Source: Bacillota bacterium
Lineage (GTDB): Bacteria > Bacillota_A > Clostridia > Christensenellales > Aristaeellaceae
NCBI GenBank assembly: GCA_023421735.1
Contig: JAEZSP010000052.1
Span: forward strand, 8,227 to 72,226
DNA length: 64,000 bases
Direction of reading: 5' to 3'
Part shown: positions 15,251-24,075 of the stretch, piece by piece
Position numbering within the stretch: the first letter of the stretch is position 1
How the letters are laid out: every line of letters starts with the position of its first letter
Translations under genes and position numbers: made by a program
The notes under the pieces: model-generated
Told to the model about the DNA's origin: nothing
Databases searched by the model: none
The model's input: only the letters and a program-made list of their open reading frames with translations

Positions 15251-16447
15251 ATGAAGTTGAATGTTGCGGTCATCTACGGAAGCCGCACCTGCGAGCATGA
15301 TGTGTCGGTGATTTCCGGCATGCAGGCGGCGGGCGCGCTTGATCAACGCGAATATCAGGTGGAACGGGTTTACATTGCGGGCAACGGCAAGTGGTACGTG
15401 GGCCAGGCGCTTTCTGATATGAAGTTTTTTCAGAAGCCGGATTTTTCAAAGCTCGAATGTGTGATGCCGGCAGCGGGCGAGGGGAAGCTGCGACTTTTGC
15501 GCGTGCCGCGCAGAAAGAGCCTTTTCGAGCGTGCCTTTGGGAAGGATGATTCCCTTTACGGCGAATACGACGTGGTTCTCCCGGTTTTGCACGGCATGAA
15601 CGGCGAGGACGGAACATTGCAGGGCATGCTGGAATTGTTCAATGTGCCGTACACATCGGCGGGCGTGCTGGGCTGTGCGGTGGGCATGGACAAAATCGCC
15701 ATGAAGCAGCTCTACAAGGGCTGCGGGATTCCGGTGCTCGACGGCGTTTGGTTTACGCGCGCGGCTTGGGGCGACGCGCGCGAAAAGTACCTCGACGAGG
15801 CGGAGGCGGTTTTACAATACCCCATGTTTGTCAAGCCGGCGAACCTCGGATCGTCCATCGGCATCGCGCGCGCGGACGACCGGGAGGCGCTGGAGGATGC
15901 AATCGATACGGCGTGCAGCTATGACCGTCGCATTTTGATCGAGCAGGGCGTATCCGAACCGCGCGAAGTGAATTGCTCGGTCGTTGGCTACGGCGAACGC
16001 GCGAAGGCGTCCCTGCTCGAGATGCCCGTGACGCAGAAGGAGCTTTTGGACTTTTCAGACAAGTATCTGAGAAGCGCGAAGGGCGGAGCGAAGGGCATGG
16101 AGGCGCTGGCGCGCCGAATTCCCGCGCCGATCCCGGACGAGATGACCGAGAAGATCAAGGCGCTCGCGCTCGAGGTTCATCGCGTGATGGATTTAAAGGG
16201 CGTCGTGCGCATCGACTTTATCATCGACAAGGACGACAATGTCTACGTCAACGAGGCAAACATCATTCCCGGCTCACTGGCCTTTTATCTTTGGGAGCCT
16301 GCGGGCCTGCCGTTTGACAAGCTTCTGGATACCATGATTGAGGACGCGTTCCAGGCGCATGCCGACAAGAACGGCTCCGTCTTCTCCTACGATTCCGCGC
16401 TGATCTCGAACATTATATCGGGGGCGAAGGGGAAGCTGGGGAAGTAG
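15251..16447 (+). CDS. ddl: D-alanine--D-alanine ligase family protein
   Basis: A 398-residue ATP-grasp enzyme. Features are GSRTCEHDVSVISG (N-terminal substrate loop), LHGMNGEDGTLQG (about residue 115), VKPANLGSSIGI (ATP-grasp, near 195) and VNEANIIPGS (metal-binding loop, near 335). It forms D-Ala-D-Ala or a variant dipeptide. At 398 residues it is longer than most Ddl (about 310-360), with an insertion around 55-100. The ATG at 15251 has GGAGG 5 bases upstream. Ddl family is secure; whether it is the housekeeping copy is open. Confidence 0.9.
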   Translation: MKLNVAVIYGSRTCEHDVSVISGMQAAGALDQREYQVERVYIAGNGKWYVGQALSDMKFFQKPDFSKLECVMPAAGEGKLRLLRVPRRKSLFERAFGKDDSLYGEYDVVLPVLHGMNGEDGTLQGMLELFNVPYTSAGVLGCAVGMDKIAMKQLYKGCGIPVLDGVWFTRAAWGDAREKYLDEAEAVLQYPMFVKPANLGSSIGIARADDREALEDAIDTACSYDRRILIEQGVSEPREVNCSVVGYGERAKASLLEMPVTQKELLDFSDKYLRSAKGGAKGMEALARRIPAPIPDEMTEKIKALALEVHRVMDLKGVVRIDFIIDKDDNVYVNEANIIPGSLAFYLWEPAGLPFDKLLDTMIEDAFQAHADKNGSVFSYDSALISNIISGAKGKLGK

Positions 16448-16497
16448 AGCGGGGGAGGTCGCCCATCTGGCGGCAATCGGCATAGGAATCACAGATC

Positions 16498-16520
16498 GGT
16501 CGCCCGGGGTTCGGGCGACC
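16498..16520 (+). terminator. hairpin after ddl
   Basis: Perfect 9-bp stem GGTCGCCCG (16498-16506) with CGGGCGACC (16512-16520), 5-base loop, followed by only a weak GCATTTGT tail. Likely terminator without a strong T run. Confidence 0.5.
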
Positions 16521-16555
16521 GCATTTGTGCATATCGTTTGAGGGAGGTGGAGCGG

Positions 16556-17332
16556 ATGGGGATCCATTTAATCTTCGATCAAAGCGCTGAGATTTATGAT
16601 CGTCTGCGCCCGCGGTATGTGAAGGCGCTGTTTGCGGATGTCGCCGCCTATGTGGGGACAGGGCGACGCGCGCTTGAGATTGGCGCGGGCACGGGGCAGG
16701 CGACCGAGTCATTTCTTGCTTTGGGCTTTGAGGTGACCGCCCTCGAACCCGGCGCGGAGATGGCCAAAATGTTGCGCCGGAAGTTTGGGGAAAATCCGCG
16801 CTTTCGCGTTGAGGAAACGCTATTTCAGAATTACATGGGGGAAGAGGCATTCGACCTGATCTATGCCGCGACATCTTTTCACTGGATTCCGGAAGAAATC
16901 GGCTATCCCAAGGTGCGGGCGCTTTTGAAACCGGGCGGCACGGCCGCGCTCTTCTGGAACCATCCTGCGCCGGTGCCGGAATGCGCGGACATGGATGCGG
17001 ACATCCAAACCGCCATCGCAAAGCACACCGGATGGTCGAAGCCGAAGCCGTTTGACCGGGATGCCCTCTCGCGCCGCCAGCTGACCTTTCTGCAATACGG
17101 ATTCAGGGACGCACAGACGCATATATACGAATCGCGGCGGCATTTGACCGCGCGGGAACACGACCTGTTATTTGACACCTATTCTGATTTTCTCTCGCTC
17201 GCGCCGGATGTGCGGCGCGCACTGGGCAAGGACGTCATCGCCGCCATCGATGCGCACGGCGGGACGATTGCGCTTTTGGACACCATCGACCTGACCCTCG
17301 CACGGAGGCCATGGAATGAACCTCAGCATTGA
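16556..17332 (+). CDS. class I SAM-dependent methyltransferase
   Basis: 258 residues. Motif I is ALEIGAGTGQATE (about residue 42), followed by an acidic strand end (TALEPGAEM), a post-motif FDLIYAATSFHWI and LLKPGGTAALFWN, as in small-molecule methyltransferases of the UbiE/Tam type. The substrate is unknown. The ATG at 16556 has GGGAGG 8 bases upstream. The stop overlaps the SNF2 gene by 17 bases, so the two are co-translated. Confidence 0.85.
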   Translation: MGIHLIFDQSAEIYDRLRPRYVKALFADVAAYVGTGRRALEIGAGTGQATESFLALGFEVTALEPGAEMAKMLRRKFGENPRFRVEETLFQNYMGEEAFDLIYAATSFHWIPEEIGYPKVRALLKPGGTAALFWNHPAPVPECADMDADIQTAIAKHTGWSKPKPFDRDALSRRQLTFLQYGFRDAQTHIYESRRHLTAREHDLLFDTYSDFLSLAPDVRRALGKDVIAAIDAHGGTIALLDTIDLTLARRPWNEPQH

Positions 17333-20300
17333 AAAAATCAAAATTTGGGCGACCGACGAAGCGACGTTTCGGCGCGGGAAGTCTTATTTCGACAACGGGC
17401 ACGTCCGGCGGATGCGCATGCTGTCGGAAAATGAATCGATCACCGTGCGGGCGGACGTTACGGGGACCTATTTTTCGCACTATCAGGTCGAGCTGATTCT
17501 GGGTGAATCCGCCGGGCTGAAAAGTGCGAACTGCGCATGTCCTGCATTTGCGCAATATGAGGGGTTATGCAAGCACTGCGTCGCCGTGCTCCTAGCGGCG
17601 CGTGGCGGGCTGAACACAGGGGCGGTGCGGGAGAAGCACGTTCCGCGTTCCGGCGCGGGCGTTCGCAAGCTGATTGACGACTATGCGCGCGTCGCGGACG
17701 GCGGTGCGGAGGCGGATCTGGAGGGACAGGTACGGCTTGAAGCCGAGCTATCGTTTCGCGGGACGCCCGCGATGGCGTATGTGTCGCTCAAGGTTGGCAC
17801 TGCGCGCTTGTATGTGGTACGTGCGGTGCGCGATTTTCTCGACGCGCTCCACAGGGGCAGCCACGTTGAATATGGAAAGGGGCTCGCGTTTACCCACACG
17901 TTTGACGCATTCGAGCAAAGAAGCCGCGCGTTTGCGCTGATGCTGGCGGAGCGGGACGAGGAGTGCGAGGCCTATACGAGGCTGAAAAATGCATATTATT
18001 TGCAGGACAAGCGGCTGCGCGGGCTATCGCCCGCCGCGTTGGACGATCTTTTCGGCATGTTTGAGAAGACGCGGCTGCATGTGTCTGAGCGTGGCGATCT
18101 GCTCCTGCGCAAGGACGACCCGGTGATCGGCATCGCGGCGCGCAGGCTTGTGAACGGCGAGGTCGAGATGACGACCAAAGACGTTTTGCTTGCGCGCATG
18201 CCGGGGCACCTTTACATAGCGGCAGGGGACAACCTTTATCAAACCTCGCTTGGGATGGCGCGCGCGATGGGCGGCCTTCTCGCTCTCCTGGAGCAGAGCA
18301 AGCGGCGGTTGATTCTAGCGGGGCGCGACGTCGACGCTTTTTGCGCGGATGTTTTGCCGGTCATTCGGCCTTACATTGCGCTTGACGGCGAGGCGGCGTT
18401 TGAGGGGCACGCGCCGGAGACGCTCGAGCCGCGCGTATACATCGATTTGCCGGAACGCGATCTCCTGACATGCCGTCCTGTCGCGGCCTATGAGCACGAC
18501 GAGCTCGACCTGTTCCGCGACGAAATGGGCGGACATGCGCGCGACCGGCGCGCGGAGCACGCGTTCATCCGCGCGTTGGGGCGGATGTTCGGCGTGCCGG
18601 AGAACGGCACTTACACGGTGGCGGGGGAGGAGAAGATCGCCGATCTGCTTGACGAGGGCATCCCGGCGCTCCAGAAGATCAGCGACGTGCAGGTGAGCGA
18701 CCGCGTGCGCAGGCTATCCTTTGCGCCTAGCAAGCGACCGACGGTCGAGGTCTCTTTGAACAGCGGAATACTCGATCTGAACTTCGACCTTGGCGAATTC
18801 CCGAAGGAGGAGCTCTCGCAGGCGCTGGATGCCTACCGCGAAAAGAGGCGCTATTATCGGCTCCAGGACGGGCGGTTTGTGCGCTTTGAAGGCAGCGCAT
18901 TCGGGGACATGGCGCGGTTGACGGACGGGTTGATGTTGACGGGCAAGCAGATTGCGGAGGGAAAGGCTGCGATCCCGGCATTCCGGGCGATGTATTTGGA
19001 CGGGTTATTCAAATCCGACGGGAAGATCGCCGTGCGGCGGGATGCGGCGTTTCGCGCGCTGGTCAACGCGATTGCGGAGGCGTCGGATGCCGATCATCCG
19101 GTGCCATCTGATTTCAACGGGGCGCTGCGCCCGTATCAGGAGGCGGGTTTCCGCTGGATGCGCACGCTGGCGGATTCCGCACTTTGCGGCATTCTTGCGG
19201 ACGATATGGGACTTGGGAAGACCATTCAGTTTATCGCGCTGCTCCTGTCGGACGGGGCGGACAGGCCGTCGCTCATCGCATGCCCCGCGTCCGTGACCCT
19301 CAACTGGGAGAGCGAGATTCACCTGTTTGCGCCGACGCTTCCCGTGCTCGTGCTTTCCGGAACTGCGGCGCAACGGCAGGCGCAGATCAAATCGCTTTCC
19401 GGGCGCGGGGTGGCCATTACATCCTACGACCTTCTCAAACGCGATGTGGAGGCATACCAATCCGTGCGGTTCCGGTACTTTGCCATCGACGAGGCGCAGT
19501 ACATCAAAAACCGCGCGACCAAGAACGCGCAGGCTGCCAAGCGCATCGTGAGCCAGTACCGCTTTGCGTTGACGGGGACACCCATCGAGAACCGGCTTTC
19601 CGAGCTTTGGAGTATCTTTGATTTTCTGATGCCGGGGTATCTGTATTCCTATGCGCGGTTTCGGGAGCGGTTTGAGACGCCGATTGCGAAAAACGACGAT
19701 GCCGATGCGCGCGCGGATCTGAAGCGGTTCATCGCGCCGTTCATCCTGAGAAGGCTGAAAAAGGACGTGCTTTCAGAACTGCCGCCCAAGGTCACGACCA
19801 TTTCGACGGTACTTCTCGAAGGCGAGCAGCGAAAGGTCTACGAGGCGTATGCCATGAAGGCGGCAGGAGAGCTGGACGAGCTGGATGGGAACGCGCCGAA
19901 TGAGCGGCGCATGAAGGTGTTTGCCATGCTGACCCGGTTGCGCCAGCTTTGCTGTGATCCAAACCTCTGCCTTGAAAATTACGAAGGCCCGTCTGCGAAG
20001 CTGGAGGCATGCATGGATCTTTTGGCCGAGGCGATCGACGGCGGACACAAGGTGCTCCTGTTTTCACAGTTTACTTCCATGCTTGACATCATCAAAAAGC
20101 AGCTTTTAAAGGACGGGATTTCCTTTTTCGCGCTCACGGGCGACACGCCCAAGGAGGAGCGCCTCGCCCTGGTGAACCGTTTTAACGCCGACGATACGGG
20201 CGTATTCCTCATTTCGCTGAAGGCGGGCGGTACGGGGCTGAACCTGACGGGGGCGGACACGGTGATTCACTATGATCCGTGGTGGAACACCGCCGCGCAG

Positions 20301-20504
20301 GATCAGGCGACGGACCGCGCGCATCGCATTGGGCAGGAGAAGAGCGTCATGGTCTACAAACTGATTGCGAAGAATACCGTGGAGGAGAAGATCCTGGCGC
20401 TTCAAAAGCGCAAGGGCGAGCTTGCGGATGTGATCGAGGGGGAGGGTGCGTCCCTTTCCGAGATGACCAAGGACGAGCTGATGGACCTTTTTTCGGCCAG
20501 GTAG
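17316..20504 (+). CDS. SWIM zinc-finger SNF2-family helicase
   Basis: 1062 residues. Residues 55-95 hold a SWIM zinc finger (ANCACPAFAQYEGLCKHC, pattern CxC...CxH). A long middle region of about 500 residues corresponds to the bacterial SNF2-associated domain. The SF2 motor follows: motif I DDMGLGKT (near 630), DEAQ box (near 725), LTGTPIENR, then the C-terminal RecA domain with SQFTSML, LKAGGTGLNLTGA and QDQATDRAHRIGQ. This is the standard layout of Bacillota SNF2 ATPases, which translocate on DNA; the cellular role is undefined. It lies directly behind a methyltransferase with overlap. No nuclease domain is seen. Confidence 0.93.
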   Translation: MNLSIEKIKIWATDEATFRRGKSYFDNGHVRRMRMLSENESITVRADVTGTYFSHYQVELILGESAGLKSANCACPAFAQYEGLCKHCVAVLLAARGGLNTGAVREKHVPRSGAGVRKLIDDYARVADGGAEADLEGQVRLEAELSFRGTPAMAYVSLKVGTARLYVVRAVRDFLDALHRGSHVEYGKGLAFTHTFDAFEQRSRAFALMLAERDEECEAYTRLKNAYYLQDKRLRGLSPAALDDLFGMFEKTRLHVSERGDLLLRKDDPVIGIAARRLVNGEVEMTTKDVLLARMPGHLYIAAGDNLYQTSLGMARAMGGLLALLEQSKRRLILAGRDVDAFCADVLPVIRPYIALDGEAAFEGHAPETLEPRVYIDLPERDLLTCRPVAAYEHDELDLFRDEMGGHARDRRAEHAFIRALGRMFGVPENGTYTVAGEEKIADLLDEGIPALQKISDVQVSDRVRRLSFAPSKRPTVEVSLNSGILDLNFDLGEFPKEELSQALDAYREKRRYYRLQDGRFVRFEGSAFGDMARLTDGLMLTGKQIAEGKAAIPAFRAMYLDGLFKSDGKIAVRRDAAFRALVNAIAEASDADHPVPSDFNGALRPYQEAGFRWMRTLADSALCGILADDMGLGKTIQFIALLLSDGADRPSLIACPASVTLNWESEIHLFAPTLPVLVLSGTAAQRQAQIKSLSGRGVAITSYDLLKRDVEAYQSVRFRYFAIDEAQYIKNRATKNAQAAKRIVSQYRFALTGTPIENRLSELWSIFDFLMPGYLYSYARFRERFETPIAKNDDADARADLKRFIAPFILRRLKKDVLSELPPKVTTISTVLLEGEQRKVYEAYAMKAAGELDELDGNAPNERRMKVFAMLTRLRQLCCDPNLCLENYEGPSAKLEACMDLLAEAIDGGHKVLLFSQFTSMLDIIKKQLLKDGISFFALTGDTPKEERLALVNRFNADDTGVFLISLKAGGTGLNLTGADTVIHYDPWWNTAAQDQATDRAHRIGQEKSVMVYKLIAKNTVEEKILALQKRKGELADVIEGEGASLSEMTKDELMDLFSAR

Positions 20505-20730
20505 GGATGCAATGCAGAACGAAGATATGCGCCATGCAGCTTGACGTTGCGGCGGGCAGACACTTCATTTTTCGGGGCAAACGTTCGCGTTTCGCTTGCG
20601 GTGCATTGGGCCGGGCGATGTAAAGTTTGCGGATGATGCGCAGGAAGGTAGACGGGCAAGGGGAAAGGCGTACACTTGCTTGGGGCTTGGGGTGGTTCGT
20701 GCGAAAACCTGCCGGATCGTGCCGAAACCC

Positions 20731-20759
20731 TTTACATTCCGACGCAACGTGGTTATAAT
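20731..20759 (+). promoter_or_regulatory. promoter of the Gfo/Idh oxidoreductase operon
   Basis: TTTACA (20731-20736), 17-base spacer, TATAAT (20754-20759). The remaining bases 20505-20730 show no gene. Confidence 0.75.
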
Positions 20760-20793
20760 AAATAAACCAAACAGGTACATGGAGGGAGCACAG

Positions 20794-21831
20794 ATGGAAA
20801 AGATTCGCGTTGGCCTAATCGGCGCCGGGAACATTGCCCAGAGCGCGCACTTGCCGGTCTATATGGAGCGGGACGACGTGGAAGTCGTTGCGATTGCGGA
20901 TTGGAACCTGGAGAGGGCGCAGGCGGCTGCAACAAAGTTCGGCATCAAGCATGCGTTTTCAAACGTCGAGGAACTGCTGGCGAATGTCGAGGTCGATTAT
21001 GTGGACATCTGCGTATGGAACCGTTCGCACGCGCCGGTGGCCATCGCGGCCGCAAAGGCCGGGAAGCACATATTGTGTGAAAAGCCCATGGCGATCAACC
21101 TGACGGACGCGCTCGAGATGGAGAAGGTCATCAAGGAGACGGGCGTTCAGTTTATGCTTGCTGTTCCGACGCGCTACGGCAGCGAGGCGCAGCTTTTGAA
21201 CCAGATGCGCAAGGAGGGCAAGCTCGGCGACGTGTATTATGCGAAGACCGGGTACATCAGAAGGCGCGGCACGCCCATCGGCTGGTTCACGGACACGGGA
21301 AAATCCGGCGGCGGGCCGGTCATTGACATCGGCGTTCACTGCATCGACCGCACATGGTACCTCATGGGGCGTCCGCGTCCGGTGCGCGTGAGTGCGAATA
21401 CCGCCCACAGGATCGGCGATTTCAAGACCAAGGGCGTCAAGCGCTGGGAGGCATTGGACAACGACGTAACCGCGTTTGATACCGAGGACAGCGCGGCGGG
21501 CGCGATCCACTTCGAAAACGGCGCGGTGATGCTCTTTGAAGTGAGCTGGGCGCTCAATGCACCGCCGAGCGAATATACGCAGATTTGCGGCACCAAGGCG
21601 GGCGCGACGCTGAACCCGCTGACGATCTACGGCGAGGATACGGGGTATCTGGCGGACGTGAAGCCCACGACGCTCGAGGTGAACCACTTTGCCGTGGAAA
21701 TCGACCACTTTATCAATTGTCTGCGCACCGGCGAAAAGCCCGAATCCCCCCTCGAGGACGGCGTGACGGTGCAGCGGATGTTGCAGGGTATCTATGATTC
21801 CGCTCAGCAGAACCGCGAGGTTGATATTTAG
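20794..21831 (+). CDS. Gfo/Idh/MocA family NAD(P)-dependent oxidoreductase
   Basis: 345 residues. The Rossmann loop is GLIGAGNIAQSAH at the N-terminus, the family EKP motif is CEKPMAIN (about residue 93), and the substrate-domain GPVIDIGVHCID motif is near 170-185. Members oxidise or reduce sugars, inositols and similar polyols; the substrate here is unknown. GGAGGGAG precedes the ATG by 7 bases. It is followed by a GNAT and an FAD oxidoreductase on the same strand, and the three share a promoter and a terminator. Confidence 0.92.
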   Translation: MEKIRVGLIGAGNIAQSAHLPVYMERDDVEVVAIADWNLERAQAAATKFGIKHAFSNVEELLANVEVDYVDICVWNRSHAPVAIAAAKAGKHILCEKPMAINLTDALEMEKVIKETGVQFMLAVPTRYGSEAQLLNQMRKEGKLGDVYYAKTGYIRRRGTPIGWFTDTGKSGGGPVIDIGVHCIDRTWYLMGRPRPVRVSANTAHRIGDFKTKGVKRWEALDNDVTAFDTEDSAAGAIHFENGAVMLFEVSWALNAPPSEYTQICGTKAGATLNPLTIYGEDTGYLADVKPTTLEVNHFAVEIDHFINCLRTGEKPESPLEDGVTVQRMLQGIYDSAQQNREVDI

Positions 21832-21850
21832 AAGGCGGGAGAGGCGCGAG

Positions 21851-22420
21851 ATGGACTACTTTCTCCAAACCCCGAAGATCGAGGCGGCGAGACTGCACCT
21901 TCGGCGGCTGACCATGCGTGATGCGCAGGACATCTTCGCCTACTCCCGTGATCCGCTCGTCGCGGAGCACGTGCTGTGGGAGGCGCACCGCAACGTGCTT
22001 GAGACGCGGGGCTATGTCAGATACATGATCCGCAAGTATCGGTATGGGGAGCCGTCCAGTTGGGGAATCTGCCTGAACACCGACGATGTGGTGATCGGCA
22101 CGATCGGCTTCATGTGGATTTCGCCCGAAAACGCCGCCGCCGAGGTGGGGTACTCCCTTTCGCGCGCGCACTGGAACAAGGGCTACATGACCGAGGCGCT
22201 CGCGGCGATTTTGCGCTACGCATTCGTAGAGATGGAGCTGAACCGCGTCGAGGCGATGTTCGAGACGACGAACCCCGCCTCGGGTGCGGTTATGCGAAAG
22301 TGCGGCATGATGCCCGAGGGGATTTTGCGCCAACGGCTTGTGAACAAGGGCAAGTTTGTAGATGTGGAACTGTGTTCCATTTTGAAAAAGGATTATTTGG
22401 AGGCAACATGTACGACCTGA
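21851..22420 (+). CDS. GNAT N-acetyltransferase (RimJ/RimL type)
   Basis: 189 residues. It opens with KIEAARLHLRRLTMRDA, the RimJ/RimL pattern, and has the conserved EVGYSLSRAHWNKGYMTEAL acceptor/CoA region and NPASGAVMRKCGMMPEG near residue 150. It may acetylate a protein N-terminus, an antibiotic or a metabolite. The ATG at 21851 follows GGGAGAGG. The 3' end overlaps the next start by 13 bases. Confidence 0.9.
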   Translation: MDYFLQTPKIEAARLHLRRLTMRDAQDIFAYSRDPLVAEHVLWEAHRNVLETRGYVRYMIRKYRYGEPSSWGICLNTDDVVIGTIGFMWISPENAAAEVGYSLSRAHWNKGYMTEALAAILRYAFVEMELNRVEAMFETTNPASGAVMRKCGMMPEGILRQRLVNKGKFVDVELCSILKKDYLEATCTT

Positions 22421-23652
22421 TCGCAATGGGCGGCGGGCTGACGGGCTGTGCGGCGGCAATTGCTGCCGCGCGGCGCGGGCTTTGTGTCCTTCTGATTGAA
22501 AAGACAGGTGCGCTGGGCGGTGCGGCGGTCGTAAATCTCGTCAATCCGTTCATGCCCAACGGAACGAAGATCGGCGGCAGGTATACCGAGCTTTCGCAGG
22601 GGCTTTACGCCGAGATCAAGGCGCGGCTTGCGGACATGGGGGGTATACGGGGCCGCATGTTTCACGAAGAATATTTAAAAATTGTGCTCGACCGGATGTG
22701 CGCCGAGGCGGGTGTGGACGTGCTGTTTCACGCGACGCTTGTGGGCGCGGATGTCGAGGGGAACGAAGTCAAGCGCGTACGCGTCGTGGGCAAGGCGGGC
22801 GTACAGGTTTTCGAGGCGGCGTCCTTTGTGGACGCGACGGGCGATGCCGATCTCGCGGTGATGTGCGGTTGCCCCTATCGGCTCGGACGCCCGGAAGACG
22901 GGCTCTGCCAGCCGATGACACTCTGTTTCCGGGTTGCGAACGTGGACATCGAGGCGTACAAGCGGGTGCATGCGACCATCTCACCGAGCTATCAGGAAGC
23001 GCAGAAGGCCGGAAAAATCAGAAATCCGCGCGAGGACGTGCTCATCTTCCACACGCTGGTGGGGGGCATGCTGCATTTCAATTCCACGCGCGTGGTGAAG
23101 CTGAATCCCACAGATCCCTTTGACCTCTCCCGTGCCGAGCGCGAGGCGCGCGAGCAGATGCTGGAGCTTTTCACCTTCATGAAGGAGAATATCGAGGGAT
23201 TTGAAAATGCGGACCTGGCGTTTTCTGCGATCGAGATCGGCGTGCGCGAAAGCCGCATGATCGACGGGCGGCATGTTCTGTGCGCCGAAGAAATGAAGGA
23301 TTGCGTGCGGTTCCCGGACGCCATTGCGGCGGGGAACTATGACATCGACATTCACAATCCCGCGGGCAGCGGTACGAGCCATTTCTACTTTCCGGAGGGA
23401 CACTATTATCAGATTCCCTACCGGAGTCTCGTGCCCATTCACGTCGACAATCTGCTTGTTGCGGGGCGCGCGATTTCAGCGACGCACGAGGCGCAGGCGT
23501 CCGTGCGGATCATGCCCATCTGCATAACCACGGGAGAGGCCGCCGGGGCGGCTGTTGCCATCGCAAAGCAGGATCAGACGAGTTGCGCACAGGTGGACAC
23601 CCAGAAGCTGCGGGAGACGCTGCGCACGGGCGGGGCGTATTTGGGCGACTGA
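22408..23652 (+). CDS. FAD-dependent oxidoreductase
   Basis: 414 residues. The N-terminal dinucleotide fold reads MGGGLTGCAAAIAAARRG, followed by EKTGALGGAA, the FAD ribose-binding part. DATGDADLAVMCG (about residue 150) is the second FAD contact of the PF12831-type group, and the C-terminal VAGRAISATHEA...GEAAGAAVA motif completes it. This family is common in carbohydrate gene clusters and its reactions are mostly unknown. TTGGAGG lies 5 bases before the ATG. It overlaps the GNAT gene. Confidence 0.9.
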   Translation: MYDLIAMGGGLTGCAAAIAAARRGLCVLLIEKTGALGGAAVVNLVNPFMPNGTKIGGRYTELSQGLYAEIKARLADMGGIRGRMFHEEYLKIVLDRMCAEAGVDVLFHATLVGADVEGNEVKRVRVVGKAGVQVFEAASFVDATGDADLAVMCGCPYRLGRPEDGLCQPMTLCFRVANVDIEAYKRVHATISPSYQEAQKAGKIRNPREDVLIFHTLVGGMLHFNSTRVVKLNPTDPFDLSRAEREAREQMLELFTFMKENIEGFENADLAFSAIEIGVRESRMIDGRHVLCAEEMKDCVRFPDAIAAGNYDIDIHNPAGSGTSHFYFPEGHYYQIPYRSLVPIHVDNLLVAGRAISATHEAQASVRIMPICITTGEAAGAAVAIAKQDQTSCAQVDTQKLRETLRTGGAYLGD

Positions 23653-23663
23653 CCACAGACATC

Positions 23664-23721
23664 GGGCAAATCGTTCGGGGCGATCTTTCGCGGCACGGGG
23701 CCGCGGACGGTTGCCCTTTTT
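23664..23721 (+). terminator. branched terminator after the FAD oxidoreductase gene
   Basis: GGGCAA (23664-23669) pairs with TTGCCC (23711-23716), closing an internal GC hairpin (CGCGGC with GCCGCG), and a run of five Ts follows at 23717-23721. Confidence 0.55.
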
Positions 23722-23726
23722 GATTT

Positions 23727-23854
23727 ATACGAATTCCCAATCATAACGCGTCGCCGCACCGAATATTTTTCCGGCCAGCGGGTCATTCACGGAGTACGAG
23801 CGGAACGAAAAAATCTCTCGACGCTTTGGACGCGTTATGATGCTCCATTCGTAT
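23727..23854. repeat. inverted-end intergenic element, copy 1
   Basis: 128 bp. The left end ATACGAAT-5 nt-ATCATAACGCGTC (23727-23752) is repeated inverted at the right (GACGCGTTATGAT-5 nt-ATTCGTAT, 23829-23854). The inner segment at about 23803-23832 is nearly identical to 33012-33041 in copy 2 (GAACGAA.AAATCT.TCGAC, then .CTTTGG.CG). Both copies begin with AATTCCCAATC next to the left end. The arms differ between copies but stay complementary within each, so the fold is conserved. No coding capacity; it is a MITE- or REP-like family or a structured RNA. Confidence 0.6.
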
Positions 23855-24075
23855 TATTTGCCGGATTTGGCATGACTTTGCTCGAAACCGACATTAACGA
23901 AAACGTAATAAAAACGCTACGCAGGATGGGTATTCGTTTTAAAACCACGGGCTTAGTATATATCAAAGTCGGGTGAGGTTGGTCTGCTCCGGCGGGCCGG
24001 GCCGCGAATGCGCCATTCTTCTTGAACCGTTTGAGAAGGATGCCCGGGAAACCCGAAACAAGCGAGGTACATGCG

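Noticed and set aside
17316..20504. SNF2 helicase plus methyltransferase as a phage-defence system
   Set aside because: The methyltransferase is of the small-molecule type, no nuclease is present, and SWIM-SNF2 proteins are common core genes in Bacillota.
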